Assembly (NCBI RefSeq): GCF_017599305.1
Contig: NZ_JAGFWR010000012.1
Coordinates: 1-64,000, forward strand
Source: Micromonospora antibiotica
Lineage (GTDB): Bacteria > Actinomycetota > Actinomycetes > Mycobacteriales > Micromonosporaceae
Direction of reading: 5' to 3'
Length of the DNA: 64,000 bases
Under the pieces are notes generated by a model that was given only the letters and a program-made list of their open reading frames with translations, did no database searches and was not told the DNA's origin. Below are positions 1-9,422 of the stretch, piece after piece (position 1 is the stretch's first letter; the number at the start of each line of letters is the position of its first letter). Made by a program: the position numbers and the translations under genes.

Positions 1-8
1 CCCTCAGA

Positions 9-52
9 TGACCCAAACCTCTTGATCAACTGACCCAAACCTCTTGATCAAC
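9..52. repeat. Perfect 22-bp tandem repeat, two copies
   Basis: Two adjacent identical 22-base units (9-30 and 31-52), each ending in the palindromic core TTGATCAA. The same CCTCTTGATCAA core is found in the inverted repeat at 3610-3665. It lies downstream of the minus-strand gene at 121, so it sits at a gene 3' end. Probably a dispersed intergenic (REP-like) element; a role in termination is inference. Confidence 0.75.
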
Positions 53-120
53 GCGGGCGGGGCAGGGGGTTGGGGGTTGGGGGTGGAAAGGCCGGGGGGA
101 AGGGTGGGGCGGGGATCGGG

Positions 121-510
121 CTAGAAGCCGAGGGCCTGGGCGCGGCGTTTCACCTCGCGGGCGTGGTCGCCGCCGAGGGTGACCGCGCCCGTGCCGCCGG
201 AGAGGGTGTCGTCGGGCTCGTAGAGCCAGCGCAGGGCGGCCTCGTCGTCATAGCCGGCGTCGGCGAGCAGGTTGAGCACGCCGGGCAGGTGCTTGAGCAC
301 CGTCTTGTTGGCCACCAGATCGGCGGGGATCCGGCGGACGCCGTCGCGACGGACGGCGATCAACTCGCGGTCCCGGATCATCTGGTGGACCTTGCTGATC
401 GACAGGTCGAGCCGCTCGGCGACGTCGGGGAGGGTGAGCCACTCGGCCGGGTCGCGGGGGCCGCCGAGGTCGCTGTCGGCAGGCTGGTCGGCGGGTACGG
501 AATCGGTCAC
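121..510 (-). CDS. Rv2175c-like winged-helix DNA-binding protein
   Basis: Small cytoplasmic protein of about 129 residues related to mycobacterial Rv2175c, a DNA-binding protein that is a substrate of the kinase PknL. The middle holds a helix-turn-helix with the pattern LTLPDVAERLDLSISKVHQM, followed by a C-terminal domain around the GVLNLLADAGYDDEAALRWL helices (split here by function, not by gap). I chose GTG at 510, because the extra 39 codons back to 627 are low-complexity and arginine/glycine rich. The gene is divergent from pknL at 654, the same arrangement as in M. tuberculosis, which supports the assignment. DNA target unknown. Confidence 0.85.
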   Translation of the reverse strand: MTDSVPADQPADSDLGGPRDPAEWLTLPDVAERLDLSISKVHQMIRDRELIAVRRDGVRRIPADLVANKTVLKHLPGVLNLLADAGYDDEAALRWLYEPDDTLSGGTGAVTLGGDHAREVKRRAQALGF

Positions 511-639
511 CGGACCACCCTGCCACGTCACCCGGCCACCCGTGCAGCGGCACCCCGTCGGGCCTGGGTGAGCGCGCCGGGACGGACCGGCGGGGAGCCC
601 GGCTGTAGCATCCTGTTCAACCTTCACCCTCAGGACACA

Positions 640-645
640 TAGACT
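640..645 (+). promoter_or_regulatory. Putative -10 element of pknL
   Basis: TAGACT, matching the TANNNT pattern, ends 8 bases before the ATG at 654, so the transcript would start at or next to the start codon. No ribosome binding site precedes the ATG. No clear -35 element is visible. Confidence 0.4.
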
Positions 646-653
646 CCCTGCCG

Positions 654-2642
654 ATGGACATACAGGTCGCCGACACGTTGCTGGGCTCGCTGCTCGACGG
701 GCGCTACCGCATTCGCGGCCGCGTGGCCCGTGGCGGCATGGCGACCGTGTACACCGCCACCGACGAGCGCCTGGAGCGTACCGTCGCGGTGAAGATCATC
801 CACCCGTCCCAGGCCGCCGAGGCGCGGTCGCGGCTGGCGGGCTTTCCGGACCGGTTCACCGACGAGGCCAAGGCCATCGCCCGGCTGACCCACCCCAACG
901 TGGTCGCCGTCTACGACCAGGGCACCCACCAGGGGCTGCCCTACCTGGTGATGGAGTACGTCCGGGGTCGCACCCTGCGTGAGGTGCTCGCCGAACGCCG
1001 CCGGCTGAACCCCGACGAGGCGCTTGCGATCATGGAGCAGATGCTCGCCGCGATCGCCGCCGCGCACCGGGCCGGACTGGTCCATCGTGATGTCAAGCCG
1101 GAGAACGTGCTGGTGGCCGAGGCGCCCACCGGCGGGGTCGCCAATCTGGTCGACAGCGTGGTCAAGGTCGCCGACTTCGGCCTGGCCCGCGCGGTGGAGG
1201 CCAGCGCCGAGGAGGGCGACGGCAACCAACTGATGGCGACCGTCGCGTACGTGGCACCGGAGCTGGTCACCGACGGACGCGCCGATCCCCGTACCGACGT
1301 CTACTCGGCCGGCATCGTGCTGTTCGAGATGCTCACCGGCCGGGTGCCGTACGACGGGGACCGCCCGGTCGACGTGGCCTGGCAGCACGTCGACCGGGAC
1401 GTCCCGGCCCCGTCGGTCCTGGTGCCGGGCCTGCCCCGGGTGCTCGACGAGCTGGTCGCCCGGGCGACCCGACGGGACCCGGGCGCGCGTCCGGCCGACG
1501 CGGGTGCCCTGCTGGCCGAGGTGCAGGTGGCCCGGGACGACCTGGGCAACCCGAACGCGCACACCGCCGTGCTGGGTCGGGTGGCCGAGGAGTTGCCGGC
1601 GGTGGCCCAGCCGACGATGGTGGTCGCGGCGGTCACCCCGGTCACCCGGCCGACCTGGGCGCGGCTGCCCGAGCCGGCCGCCCCGCAGCGCCCGCACCGA
1701 CGCCGGGCCACCGAGAGCGCCGGCCTGGGGTCCCGCCTGGCGGAGCTGCGTACCCGGGTGATGGGCACCCCGCGCGGCCGGCTGTCGGTGGCGGCGGCCG
1801 TGGTGGTGGTCGGCCTGCTCGCCGCGATGGGCGGCTGGTGGGTGGGGGTGGGCCGCTACACGGTCGCGCCGCAGCTGGTGAACCTCAGCCGGGCCGATGC
1901 GCAGGCGCAGGCGGACCGGGCGGGTTTCCAGCTCGACTTCGCCGCGCCGCGCTACGACGAGAAGATCCCCCGCGACGGGGTGGTCGCCCAGGACCCGGGT
2001 TCGGCCGCCAAGATCCTCAAGGGTGGCACCATCACGGTGACCCTCTCCCTCGGCCCGGAGCGGTTCCCGCTGCCGGACGTCGTCGGCAAGGAGTTCGGCC
2101 TGGCCGAGGCCGACCTGACCGGCGCGAAGCTGGTGGTCGCCAAGGGCAGCCCCCGCTATGACGACAACCTGCCGGCCGGGGTGGTGGTGGACACCAACCC
2201 GAAGGTGGGCACCGAGGTCAAGCCGGGCACGAAGGTGACCGTCATCCTCAGCCGGGGCCGCGCCCCGATCACCGTGCCCGACCTGGTCGGCAAGAGCCTC
2301 AACGACGCCCGGTCCGCGTTGTCCCAGCTCGGGCTGGTGGTGGCCGAGACGACCTACAAGGAGTCCGACAAGCCCCGCGACGAGGTCCTCGGGCAGAGCC
2401 CGGCCGACGGCGCGGGCGTGGAGAAGGGCACCAAGGTCAAGCTGGAGGTCAGCAAGGGCCCGCCGCAGGTGACCGTCCCACGGGTCGTCGACCTGCCCTG
2501 CCAGCAGGCCAAGCAGCAGCTGGAGGGGGCCGGGTTCACGGTGAACGTCCAGTTCAACCCCAACGGCACCGTCCGGTTCCAGAACCCGGGCGAAAACTCG
2601 CAGGTGCCGCCGGGCACCCCGGTCACCCTGGGCTGCCTGTGA
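654..2642 (+). CDS. pknL: Serine/threonine protein kinase with four PASTA domains (PknL type)
   Basis: Membrane receptor-like kinase of 662 residues. The N-terminal kinase domain (about 18-290) has the ATP lysine K47, helix-C glutamate E71, the HRD catalytic loop with D146, DFG with D174 and the APE motif near 201-203. A proline-rich juxtamembrane stretch is followed by one membrane segment (about 377-397) and four extracytoplasmic PASTA repeats (about 402-470, 471-536, 537-602, 603-662), which in this family bind muropeptides or peptidoglycan. The neighbour at 121-510 is the homologue of the known PknL substrate Rv2175c. M. tuberculosis PknL lacks PASTA repeats, so this is the longer form. 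The stop overlaps the GTG of the next gene (GTGA). Confidence 0.93.
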   Translation: MDIQVADTLLGSLLDGRYRIRGRVARGGMATVYTATDERLERTVAVKIIHPSQAAEARSRLAGFPDRFTDEAKAIARLTHPNVVAVYDQGTHQGLPYLVMEYVRGRTLREVLAERRRLNPDEALAIMEQMLAAIAAAHRAGLVHRDVKPENVLVAEAPTGGVANLVDSVVKVADFGLARAVEASAEEGDGNQLMATVAYVAPELVTDGRADPRTDVYSAGIVLFEMLTGRVPYDGDRPVDVAWQHVDRDVPAPSVLVPGLPRVLDELVARATRRDPGARPADAGALLAEVQVARDDLGNPNAHTAVLGRVAEELPAVAQPTMVVAAVTPVTRPTWARLPEPAAPQRPHRRRATESAGLGSRLAELRTRVMGTPRGRLSVAAAVVVVGLLAAMGGWWVGVGRYTVAPQLVNLSRADAQAQADRAGFQLDFAAPRYDEKIPRDGVVAQDPGSAAKILKGGTITVTLSLGPERFPLPDVVGKEFGLAEADLTGAKLVVAKGSPRYDDNLPAGVVVDTNPKVGTEVKPGTKVTVILSRGRAPITVPDLVGKSLNDARSALSQLGLVVAETTYKESDKPRDEVLGQSPADGAGVEKGTKVKLEVSKGPPQVTVPRVVDLPCQQAKQQLEGAGFTVNVQFNPNGTVRFQNPGENSQVPPGTPVTLGCL

Positions 2643-3502
2643 GCACCCACCGGCCGGTCGGCTCGCACACCCCCACCTCTGGTGGGCTGGCCAGGGCCGC
2701 CCTGCCGTACGTGGACGCGGCCGGCTCCCAGGTGGTGCAGGTCTACGTCGCCAACTCGCGGGGCTGGGCGTTGCCGCCGGGCGACCCGGCTCAGGACGCA
2801 CTGTTCGCCGAGGGTTGCGCCGCCCGGGGCGTGCCCGTCTACATCCACGCGTCGCTGCTGGTGAACCTCGGCTCGCCCACCCCGGCGACGGTGGAGAAGT
2901 CGACGCAGACGCTGGCGCACGCGTTGCGCCGGGGGCGGGCGATCGGTGCCCGGGGCGTGGTGTTCCACGCCGGTAGCGCGGTCGACGCCGGTTACGCCGA
3001 GACCGCCCTGCGGCAGGTACGCGAGTCGCTGCTGCCGCTGCTCGACGAGATCACGGCCGGCGGCGGTCCGCTGCTGCTGGTGGAGCCGAGCGCCGGTGGC
3101 GGCCGGTCACTGGCCTCCCGGGTGGAGCACCTCGGCCCGTATCTGGACGCGGTCGACCGGCATCCGGGGCTGGGCGTCTGCTTCGACACCTGCCACGCCT
3201 GGGCGGCCGGGCACGACCTGGCCGTGCCCGGCGGCATGACGGCGACCCTGGACACCCTGGTCGCCACCGTGGGGGCGGACCGGCTGAAGCTGATCCACGC
3301 CAACGACTCCAAGGACCTGTGCGGCTCCACCCGGGACCGGCACGAGAACATCGGCAAGGGCAACATCGGCGAGCCCGCCTTCGCCGAGCTGATGACCCAC
3401 CCGGCGACCGCCGGCATCCCCGTCGTCGTGGAAACCCCCTCGGACAAGCACGAAGGCCACGCCACCGACATAGCCACCCTCACCCGCCTCCAAACCCCCT
3501 GA
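2639..3502 (+). CDS. nfo: Deoxyribonuclease IV (apurinic/apyrimidinic endonuclease)
   Basis: Endonuclease IV family, 287 residues, a Zn-dependent TIM-barrel enzyme that cleaves 5' of abasic sites in base excision repair. Visible family motifs are YIHASLLVNLGSP, the FDTCHAWAAGHD block, HANDSKDLCGS with following RHENIGKGNIG, and the C-terminal VVVETPSD; these carry the His, Glu and Asp metal ligands. The N-terminal GSHTPTSGGL corresponds to the usual GAHVS-GG opening, so the protein is full length. The GTG start overlaps the pknL stop by 4 bases, implying translational coupling with the kinase. It ends just before the inverted repeat at 3610. Confidence 0.93.
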   Translation: MSTHRPVGSHTPTSGGLARAALPYVDAAGSQVVQVYVANSRGWALPPGDPAQDALFAEGCAARGVPVYIHASLLVNLGSPTPATVEKSTQTLAHALRRGRAIGARGVVFHAGSAVDAGYAETALRQVRESLLPLLDEITAGGGPLLLVEPSAGGGRSLASRVEHLGPYLDAVDRHPGLGVCFDTCHAWAAGHDLAVPGGMTATLDTLVATVGADRLKLIHANDSKDLCGSTRDRHENIGKGNIGEPAFAELMTHPATAGIPVVVETPSDKHEGHATDIATLTRLQTP

Positions 3503-3609
3503 CCCCTCCCCCGCACACCCTCCCACCCGCCGCCCCGACTCGCCGTCGCCCCGCTCAGCGTCCCGGGCTCGCCGCCCCCGACTCGGCGTCCCCGGCTCGC
3601 CGCCCCCGG

Positions 3610-3665
3610 TGATCAAGAGGTTCGCGTCAGGTTTGATCTCCAGGCTGACGTAAACCTCTTGATCA
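3610..3665. terminator. Inverted repeat between convergent genes (REP-like, probable terminator)
   Basis: Arms 3610-3630 and 3645-3665 are 21 bases each with two mismatches, separated by 14 bases. The outer core is TGATCAAGAGGTT and its complement, shared with the tandem repeat at 9-52. It lies between the 3' ends of nfo (plus) and ltaE (minus), so it could end transcription from both sides. There is no U tract. Confidence 0.65.
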
Positions 3666-3706
3666 ACGCCCGGAGGCGCGGAGGGTGCGGAGGGGGCGGA
3701 TGGAGG

Positions 3707-4813
3707 TTAGGGGGTTAGGAGGTGGGGGAGGATCTTGGTGGCGTGGTCGATGGCGGCGTCGTCGAGGTCGAGGTGGGTGACCAGGCGGGCGGTACGGGGG
3801 CCGAGCACAGACAGCAGCACCCCCTCGGCGCGGGCGGCGGCGGCCAGGGCCCGCGCGTCGAGCCGGTGCCCGGTCAGGTCCAACGGGACGATGTTGGTGC
3901 GTACCGGACCGGCGAGCACCCCGCACGGGGCGAGCGCCTCGGCGAGCCGGGCGGCGCGGGCGTGGTCGTCGGCGAGCCGGTCGAGATGGTGGGTCAGGGC
4001 GTACCGGCCGGCGGCGGCGAGCACCCCGACCTGCCGCATCCCGCCCCCCATCCGCTTGCGCAGGAACCGGGCCCGGTCGATCCGCTCGGCGCTGCCCACG
4101 ACCAGCGAGCCGACCGGTGCGCCGAGGCCCTTGGACAGGCAGACCGACAGGGTGTCGAAGAGTGCGCCGTACTCGTGCAGCGGCACCCCGTCGGCGACGT
4201 GCGCGTGCCAGATCCGGGCGCCGTCGCAGTGCAGGGCGAGGCCGGCGGTGTCGGCGACCCGGCGCAGCTCCCGCAGGGTCGCCAGCGGGATCACCCCACC
4301 ACCACCCCGGTTGTGGGTCTGCTCCACGGCGATGGCCCGGGTCGGCACCGCGAAGTAGCCGTCCGGCCGGATCATCGCCGCCACCACGCCCGGGTCGAGG
4401 TCCGCGCCGACGGCCGGCCAGGTCCGGGTGGAGATCGCACCGTACGCCGCCGCCGCGCCGACCTCGTACGTGACCACGTGCGCGTCGGCGTCGCAGAGCA
4501 ATTCGTCACCCGGTGCGACGACCAGTTGCAGGGCGATCTGGTTGGCCATCGAGCCGGTCGGGGCGAAGAGCGCCGCCTCGTGCCCGAAGAGCGCGGCGAC
4601 CTCGGCCTCCAACGCGTTGACCGTCGGGTCCTCGGCGTAGACGTCGTCGCCGACCTCGGCGGCGGCCATCGCCTCGCGCATTCCGGCGGTGGGCCGGGTC
4701 ACCGTGTCGGAGCGCAGGTCCACCACCGGGCCCGGGTCGCCGGGGCGGCCGGAACGCGCCGGGCCCGGCCCGCCCGTCGGGGCACCGGCGAGGTCGGCCG
4801 GATGGTCAGCCAC
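3707..4813 (-). CDS. ltaE: Low-specificity L-threonine aldolase
   Basis: PLP-dependent fold-type I enzyme (368 residues) cleaving L-threonine or allo-threonine to glycine and acetaldehyde. The conserved N-terminal LRSDTVTRPT begins at residue 33 and is followed by EVGDDVYAEDPTVNALE, as in LtaE. The PLP-binding lysine is K228 in LSKGLGAPVGS; H112 should stack on the cofactor ring and D197 (HCDGAR) should hold the pyridine nitrogen. The first 30 residues are an Ala/Gly/Pro-rich extension, so a later start is possible. The GTG start overlaps the aroG stop by 8 bases, suggesting an aroG-ltaE transcription unit. Confidence 0.92.
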   Translation of the reverse strand: MADHPADLAGAPTGGPGPARSGRPGDPGPVVDLRSDTVTRPTAGMREAMAAAEVGDDVYAEDPTVNALEAEVAALFGHEAALFAPTGSMANQIALQLVVAPGDELLCDADAHVVTYEVGAAAAYGAISTRTWPAVGADLDPGVVAAMIRPDGYFAVPTRAIAVEQTHNRGGGGVIPLATLRELRRVADTAGLALHCDGARIWHAHVADGVPLHEYGALFDTLSVCLSKGLGAPVGSLVVGSAERIDRARFLRKRMGGGMRQVGVLAAAGRYALTHHLDRLADDHARAARLAEALAPCGVLAGPVRTNIVPLDLTGHRLDARALAAAARAEGVLLSVLGPRTARLVTHLDLDDAAIDHATKILPHLLTP

Positions 4814-6212
4814 GGAGCATCTCCGCGACCAGGAAGGCCAGCTCCAGCGACTGCTGGGTGTTCAGCCGGGGGTCGCAGGCGGTCTCGTACCGGCCGGGCA
4901 GGTCGAGGTCCTCGATGCCCTGGGCGCCGCCGAGGCACTCGGTGACGTCCTCACCGGTCAGCTCGACGTGGATGCCGCCGGGGTGGGTGTCCAGCCCCCG
5001 GTGCACCTCGAAGTAGCCGAGCACCTCGTCGACGATCCGGTCGAAGTGCCGGGTCTTGTAGCCGTTCGACGACTCGTGGGTGTTGCCGTGCATCGGGTCG
5101 CACTGCCACACCACCTTCGCCCCGGCGGCGGTGACCTTGGCGACGATCGGCGGCAGCGCGTCGCGGACCTTGTGGTTGCCCATCCGGCTGATCAGGGTGA
5201 GCCGGCCCGGGATGTTCTCCGGGTTGAGCTTCTCGCACAGCTCGATCGCCTCGTCCGGGGTGGTGGTCGGGCCGAGCTTCACCCCGATCGGGTTGGCGAT
5301 GCGGGAGATGTAGTCGATGTGCGCGCCGTCGAGCTGCCGGGTCCGCTCGCCGACCCACAGGAAGTGCCCGGACAGCCCGTACGCCCGGCGGTCGGAGACC
5401 CGGGTGAGCGCCCGGTCGTACTCCAGGGCCAGCGCCTCGTGGGAGCAGTAGAGGGTGACGGTACGCAGCGCGTCGTCCTCGGTCATCCCGCAGGCCCGGA
5501 TGAACGCGATGGCCCGGTCGATCTCCCGGGCGATCGCCTCGTAGCGCTCCCCCGCCGGGGAGTTCTTCACGAAGCCCTTGTTCCAGTCGTGCACCGCGTG
5601 CAGGTCGGCCAGTCCGCCGGCCAGGTAGGCGCGCAGCATGTTCATCGCGGCGGCCGAGTTCGCGTACGCCCGGATCATGCGCTGCGGGTCGGCGACCCGG
5701 GCGGCCGGGTCGGCCTCCAGCGCGTTGATCATGTCGCCGCGGTAGGCGGGCAGGCCCCGGGCGTCGGTCGGCAGCGACCGGGGCTTGGTGTACTGGCCGG
5801 CGACCCGGGCCACCTTCACCACCGGCAGGGACGCGCCGTAGGTGAGCACGATCGCCATCTGGAGCAGGGTGCGGGCGTTGGCCAGCAGGTGGCTCTCGGT
5901 GTTGTCGGCGAAGGTCTCGGCGCAGTCACCACCCTGGAGCAGGAACGCCTTGCCCTCGCAGACCAGGGCGAGCTTGCGCCGCAGCTGGTCGACCTCGTAG
6001 GGGGCGACCACCGACGGCACGGTGTCGAGCACCTTGCACACCTCGGCGACCTGGGCCGGGTCGGACCACGGCGGGGTCTGCTGACGGGGCAGTTCGCGCC
6101 ACCGGTCGAGGCCGAGCGCGGCGTCCTCGGCCGAGTCGACGGTGGGACGGCTGGTCTGCAGCCCGGGGCTGCTCACGGCGGGGTAGCTCAGCTGATGCCA
6201 CTCATGGCGCAT
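4806..6212 (-). CDS. aroG: Class II 3-deoxy-7-phosphoheptulonate (DAHP) synthase
   Basis: First enzyme of the shikimate pathway, condensing phosphoenolpyruvate and erythrose 4-phosphate; 468 residues, the plant-like class II type found in actinobacteria (homologue of Rv2178c). Motifs include LLQGGDCAETF with the metal-binding C97, the CDPMHGNTHES block and HPGGIHVELTGEDVTECLGG near the C-terminus. The N-terminal extension before residue 60 is the region that in the mycobacterial enzyme supports allosteric feedback by aromatic amino acids (family knowledge). There is no ribosome binding site; a TACGCT element 7 bases upstream suggests a leaderless mRNA. Confidence 0.95.
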   Translation of the reverse strand: MRHEWHQLSYPAVSSPGLQTSRPTVDSAEDAALGLDRWRELPRQQTPPWSDPAQVAEVCKVLDTVPSVVAPYEVDQLRRKLALVCEGKAFLLQGGDCAETFADNTESHLLANARTLLQMAIVLTYGASLPVVKVARVAGQYTKPRSLPTDARGLPAYRGDMINALEADPAARVADPQRMIRAYANSAAAMNMLRAYLAGGLADLHAVHDWNKGFVKNSPAGERYEAIAREIDRAIAFIRACGMTEDDALRTVTLYCSHEALALEYDRALTRVSDRRAYGLSGHFLWVGERTRQLDGAHIDYISRIANPIGVKLGPTTTPDEAIELCEKLNPENIPGRLTLISRMGNHKVRDALPPIVAKVTAAGAKVVWQCDPMHGNTHESSNGYKTRHFDRIVDEVLGYFEVHRGLDTHPGGIHVELTGEDVTECLGGAQGIEDLDLPGRYETACDPRLNTQQSLELAFLVAEMLRG

Positions 6213-6219
6213 GGGAGAA

Positions 6220-6225
6220 AGCGTA
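6220..6225 (-). promoter_or_regulatory. Putative -10 element of aroG (leaderless)
   Basis: Read on the minus strand this is TACGCT, followed by 7 bases and then the ATG of aroG at 6212. With no Shine-Dalgarno sequence, transcription probably begins at the start codon. Confidence 0.45.
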
Positions 6226-6279
6226 CGGCGACGGTCCGGACGCTGCGCCCCCGAGGGGCGGGGTTCCGGAAGGTGGGAG

Positions 6280-6756
6280 TCAGGGGGTGACCGACGGTGC
6301 CGGGGTGTGCCCGCCGGGCTCCTCGCCCGCGATGCACCAGTCCGCGCCGTCGCGGGTGACGGTGAACAGCAGCGGCCGGGTGGTCTTCTTCGACCCCACC
6401 GACACGGTCACGGTGGTGCTGACCTCCTGGCCCTTGGCGCCGGTCCGGATGTCGGTGATCGTCGTGGTGGGCACCGTGAAGTGGTCGGCGAAGTCACCGT
6501 TCGGCCCGGTCGCGGCGGCGTCGAAGCCCGCCTGCATCGTCGCGCAGAGCTGGTTGCGGCCGGCGGCGGGATCCTTGGCCGCCATCGCGTCGAGGTACGC
6601 CTGGACCCGCTCGCGGGCCTTGGTGGCCGCTTCCTGGGCGGGGACCCGGGTGGGTCCGCCGTCGGCCTCGTCGTCCCCGCCGAGACCGCAGCCGAGCAGG
6701 GCGAACGGCAGCAGGGCCAGCGGTACGACGCCGGCGGTGCGGAACCTGCGGCCCAT
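6280..6756 (-). CDS. Secreted lipoprotein, function unknown
   Basis: Protein of 158 residues starting at ATG 6756, which has a strong GGAGG site 5 bases upstream; the longer reading frame to 6939 is rejected because it has no such site. The N-terminus MGRRFRTAG is followed by a hydrophobic core and a lipobox ending LLGC, so it should be lipid-anchored outside the membrane. The mature part (roughly 35-150) has the shape of an NTF2-like or DUF4878-like domain: a helical ERVQAYLDAMAAKDPAAG stretch and then beta strands ending DGADWCIAGEE. No catalytic motif. Specific role unknown. Confidence 0.8.
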   Translation of the reverse strand: MGRRFRTAGVVPLALLPFALLGCGLGGDDEADGGPTRVPAQEAATKARERVQAYLDAMAAKDPAAGRNQLCATMQAGFDAAATGPNGDFADHFTVPTTTITDIRTGAKGQEVSTTVTVSVGSKKTTRPLLFTVTRDGADWCIAGEEPGGHTPAPSVTP

Positions 6757-6983
6757 ACGTCCTCCCCGGGTGCGGATGTCGACCGGCCCCTGGGGCGGCT
6801 GTCGACCGGATGCCGAGCGGCGAGTCTGCCACACCGCACCCGTGCGGTGGCAACCCGTCACGGCCGCGCCGCCCGAGCCGGCCGGCGTTTCGTCCGACGG
6901 GACCGCCCGACGCCGGAAGCTGACCACCCTACCCGGCACGGGCCGACCCGGGCGGGCGTCGGACAGGCCCTGGCCGCAGCCGG

Positions 6984-7016
6984 GCGGGGAGGGACCGGTG
7001 GCCGGTCCCTCCCCGC
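6984..7016 (-). terminator. Strong hairpin downstream of chitinase gene
   Basis: Perfect 15-bp stem (6984-6998 with 7002-7016) closing a 3-base loop, 26 bases beyond the stop of the chitinase gene on the minus strand. No U tract. Confidence 0.75.
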
Positions 7017-7041
7017 GCGGGTGGTACGTCGGGCGCTCGGC

Positions 7042-8676
<1,635 letters not shown>

Positions 8677-8695
8677 GGGGCGCCTCCTCAAACAG

Positions 8696-8712
8696 TTAGG
8701 AAACTTTCCAAA
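8696..8712. promoter_or_regulatory. Palindromic operator candidate upstream of chitinase gene
   Basis: A 17-base palindrome with one mismatched pair; on the gene's strand it reads TTTGGAAAGTTTCCTAA. It is 20 bases upstream of the chitinase ATG. Similar GGAAA-N-TTTCC elements occur, to my recollection, ahead of other secreted glycosidase genes in this family. The cognate regulator is not in the window. Confidence 0.55.
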
Positions 8713-8850
8713 TCGATGGGGAGACGCTACTCACACCGTCATCACTTCGTCAAGATGCGCATCCGTCGATTCATCACCGGCCCGGGGCGACGGAACGAGC
8801 AGCGGACCCGCCGGCGGGACGAGCAGCGAAGCGGGCGGCGGCCCGGGCGC

Positions 8851-8856
8851 TAACCT
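8851..8856 (+). promoter_or_regulatory. Putative -10 element of the glutathione peroxidase gene (leaderless)
   Basis: TAACCT followed by 6 bases and the ATG at 8863; no ribosome binding site, so a leaderless transcript is likely. Confidence 0.45.
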
Positions 8857-8862
8857 CGCCAC

Positions 8863-9351
8863 ATGACCGTCTTCGACATCGAGATCGACGCCCTGGCCGG
8901 CGGGCCGGCCGACCTGGCCGGCTACCGGGGCCGGGCACTGCTGGTGGTGAACGTGGCCTCCCGCTGCGGCCTCACCCCGCAGTACACCGCCCTCCAGGCG
9001 CTGGCCACCGAGTACGCCGACCGGGGCCTGGTGGTGCTCGGCGTACCGTGCAACCAGTTCGCCGGGCAGGAACCGGGCACGGCCGCCGAGATCGGCGAAT
9101 TCTGCCAGGTCAACTATCGCGTCACCTTCCCGCTGACCGAGAAGGTCGACGTCAACGGCCCGGCCCGGCACCCCCTCTACGCGGCGCTGGTCGACACTCC
9201 CGACGCCGAGGGGCACACCGGCGACGTCCGGTGGAACTTCGAGAAGTTCCTGGTCGCCCCGGACGGCACGGTCGCCGCCCGGTTCGCGCCGACCGTCACG
9301 CCGGACTCGGCCGAGCTACGCGCCGCCGTCGAGAAGGTTCTCCCCGCCTGA
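8863..9351 (+). CDS. Glutathione peroxidase family thiol peroxidase
   Basis: Cytoplasmic peroxidase of 162 residues with a thioredoxin-like fold, reducing hydrogen peroxide and organic hydroperoxides. The peroxidatic cysteine is in NVASRCGLTPQY (about C35), the second conserved block is LGVPCNQFAGQEPG and the third WNFEKFLV supplies the Trp and Asn of the active site. It has cysteine, not selenocysteine. Actinobacteria mostly lack glutathione, so the true reductant is probably thioredoxin or mycothiol-linked (family inference). The gene stands alone, followed by a strong hairpin. Confidence 0.92.
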   Translation: MTVFDIEIDALAGGPADLAGYRGRALLVVNVASRCGLTPQYTALQALATEYADRGLVVLGVPCNQFAGQEPGTAAEIGEFCQVNYRVTFPLTEKVDVNGPARHPLYAALVDTPDAEGHTGDVRWNFEKFLVAPDGTVAARFAPTVTPDSAELRAAVEKVLPA

Positions 9352-9373
9352 CAGCGCGTCCCTGCCCCTCCGG

Positions 9374-9422
9374 AGCCGGCCACCGTCCCGACCACACGCA
9401 ATGGTCGCGACGGTGGCCGGCT
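9374..9422 (+). terminator. Long hairpin after the glutathione peroxidase gene
   Basis: Arms 9374-9394 and 9402-9422 (21 bases, one mismatch) close a 7-base loop, 22 bases after the stop codon. Very stable; no U tract. Confidence 0.8.

Noticed and set aside
630..2801. Long antisense frame of 723 codons opposite pknL
   Set aside because: Arg/Gly/Pro/His-rich with no domain; a by-product of high G+C at third positions of pknL.
3503..3706. Pro/Arg-rich frames after nfo
   Set aside because: Short tandem CCCCGACTCG-type sequence in the convergent gap, no translation signal.
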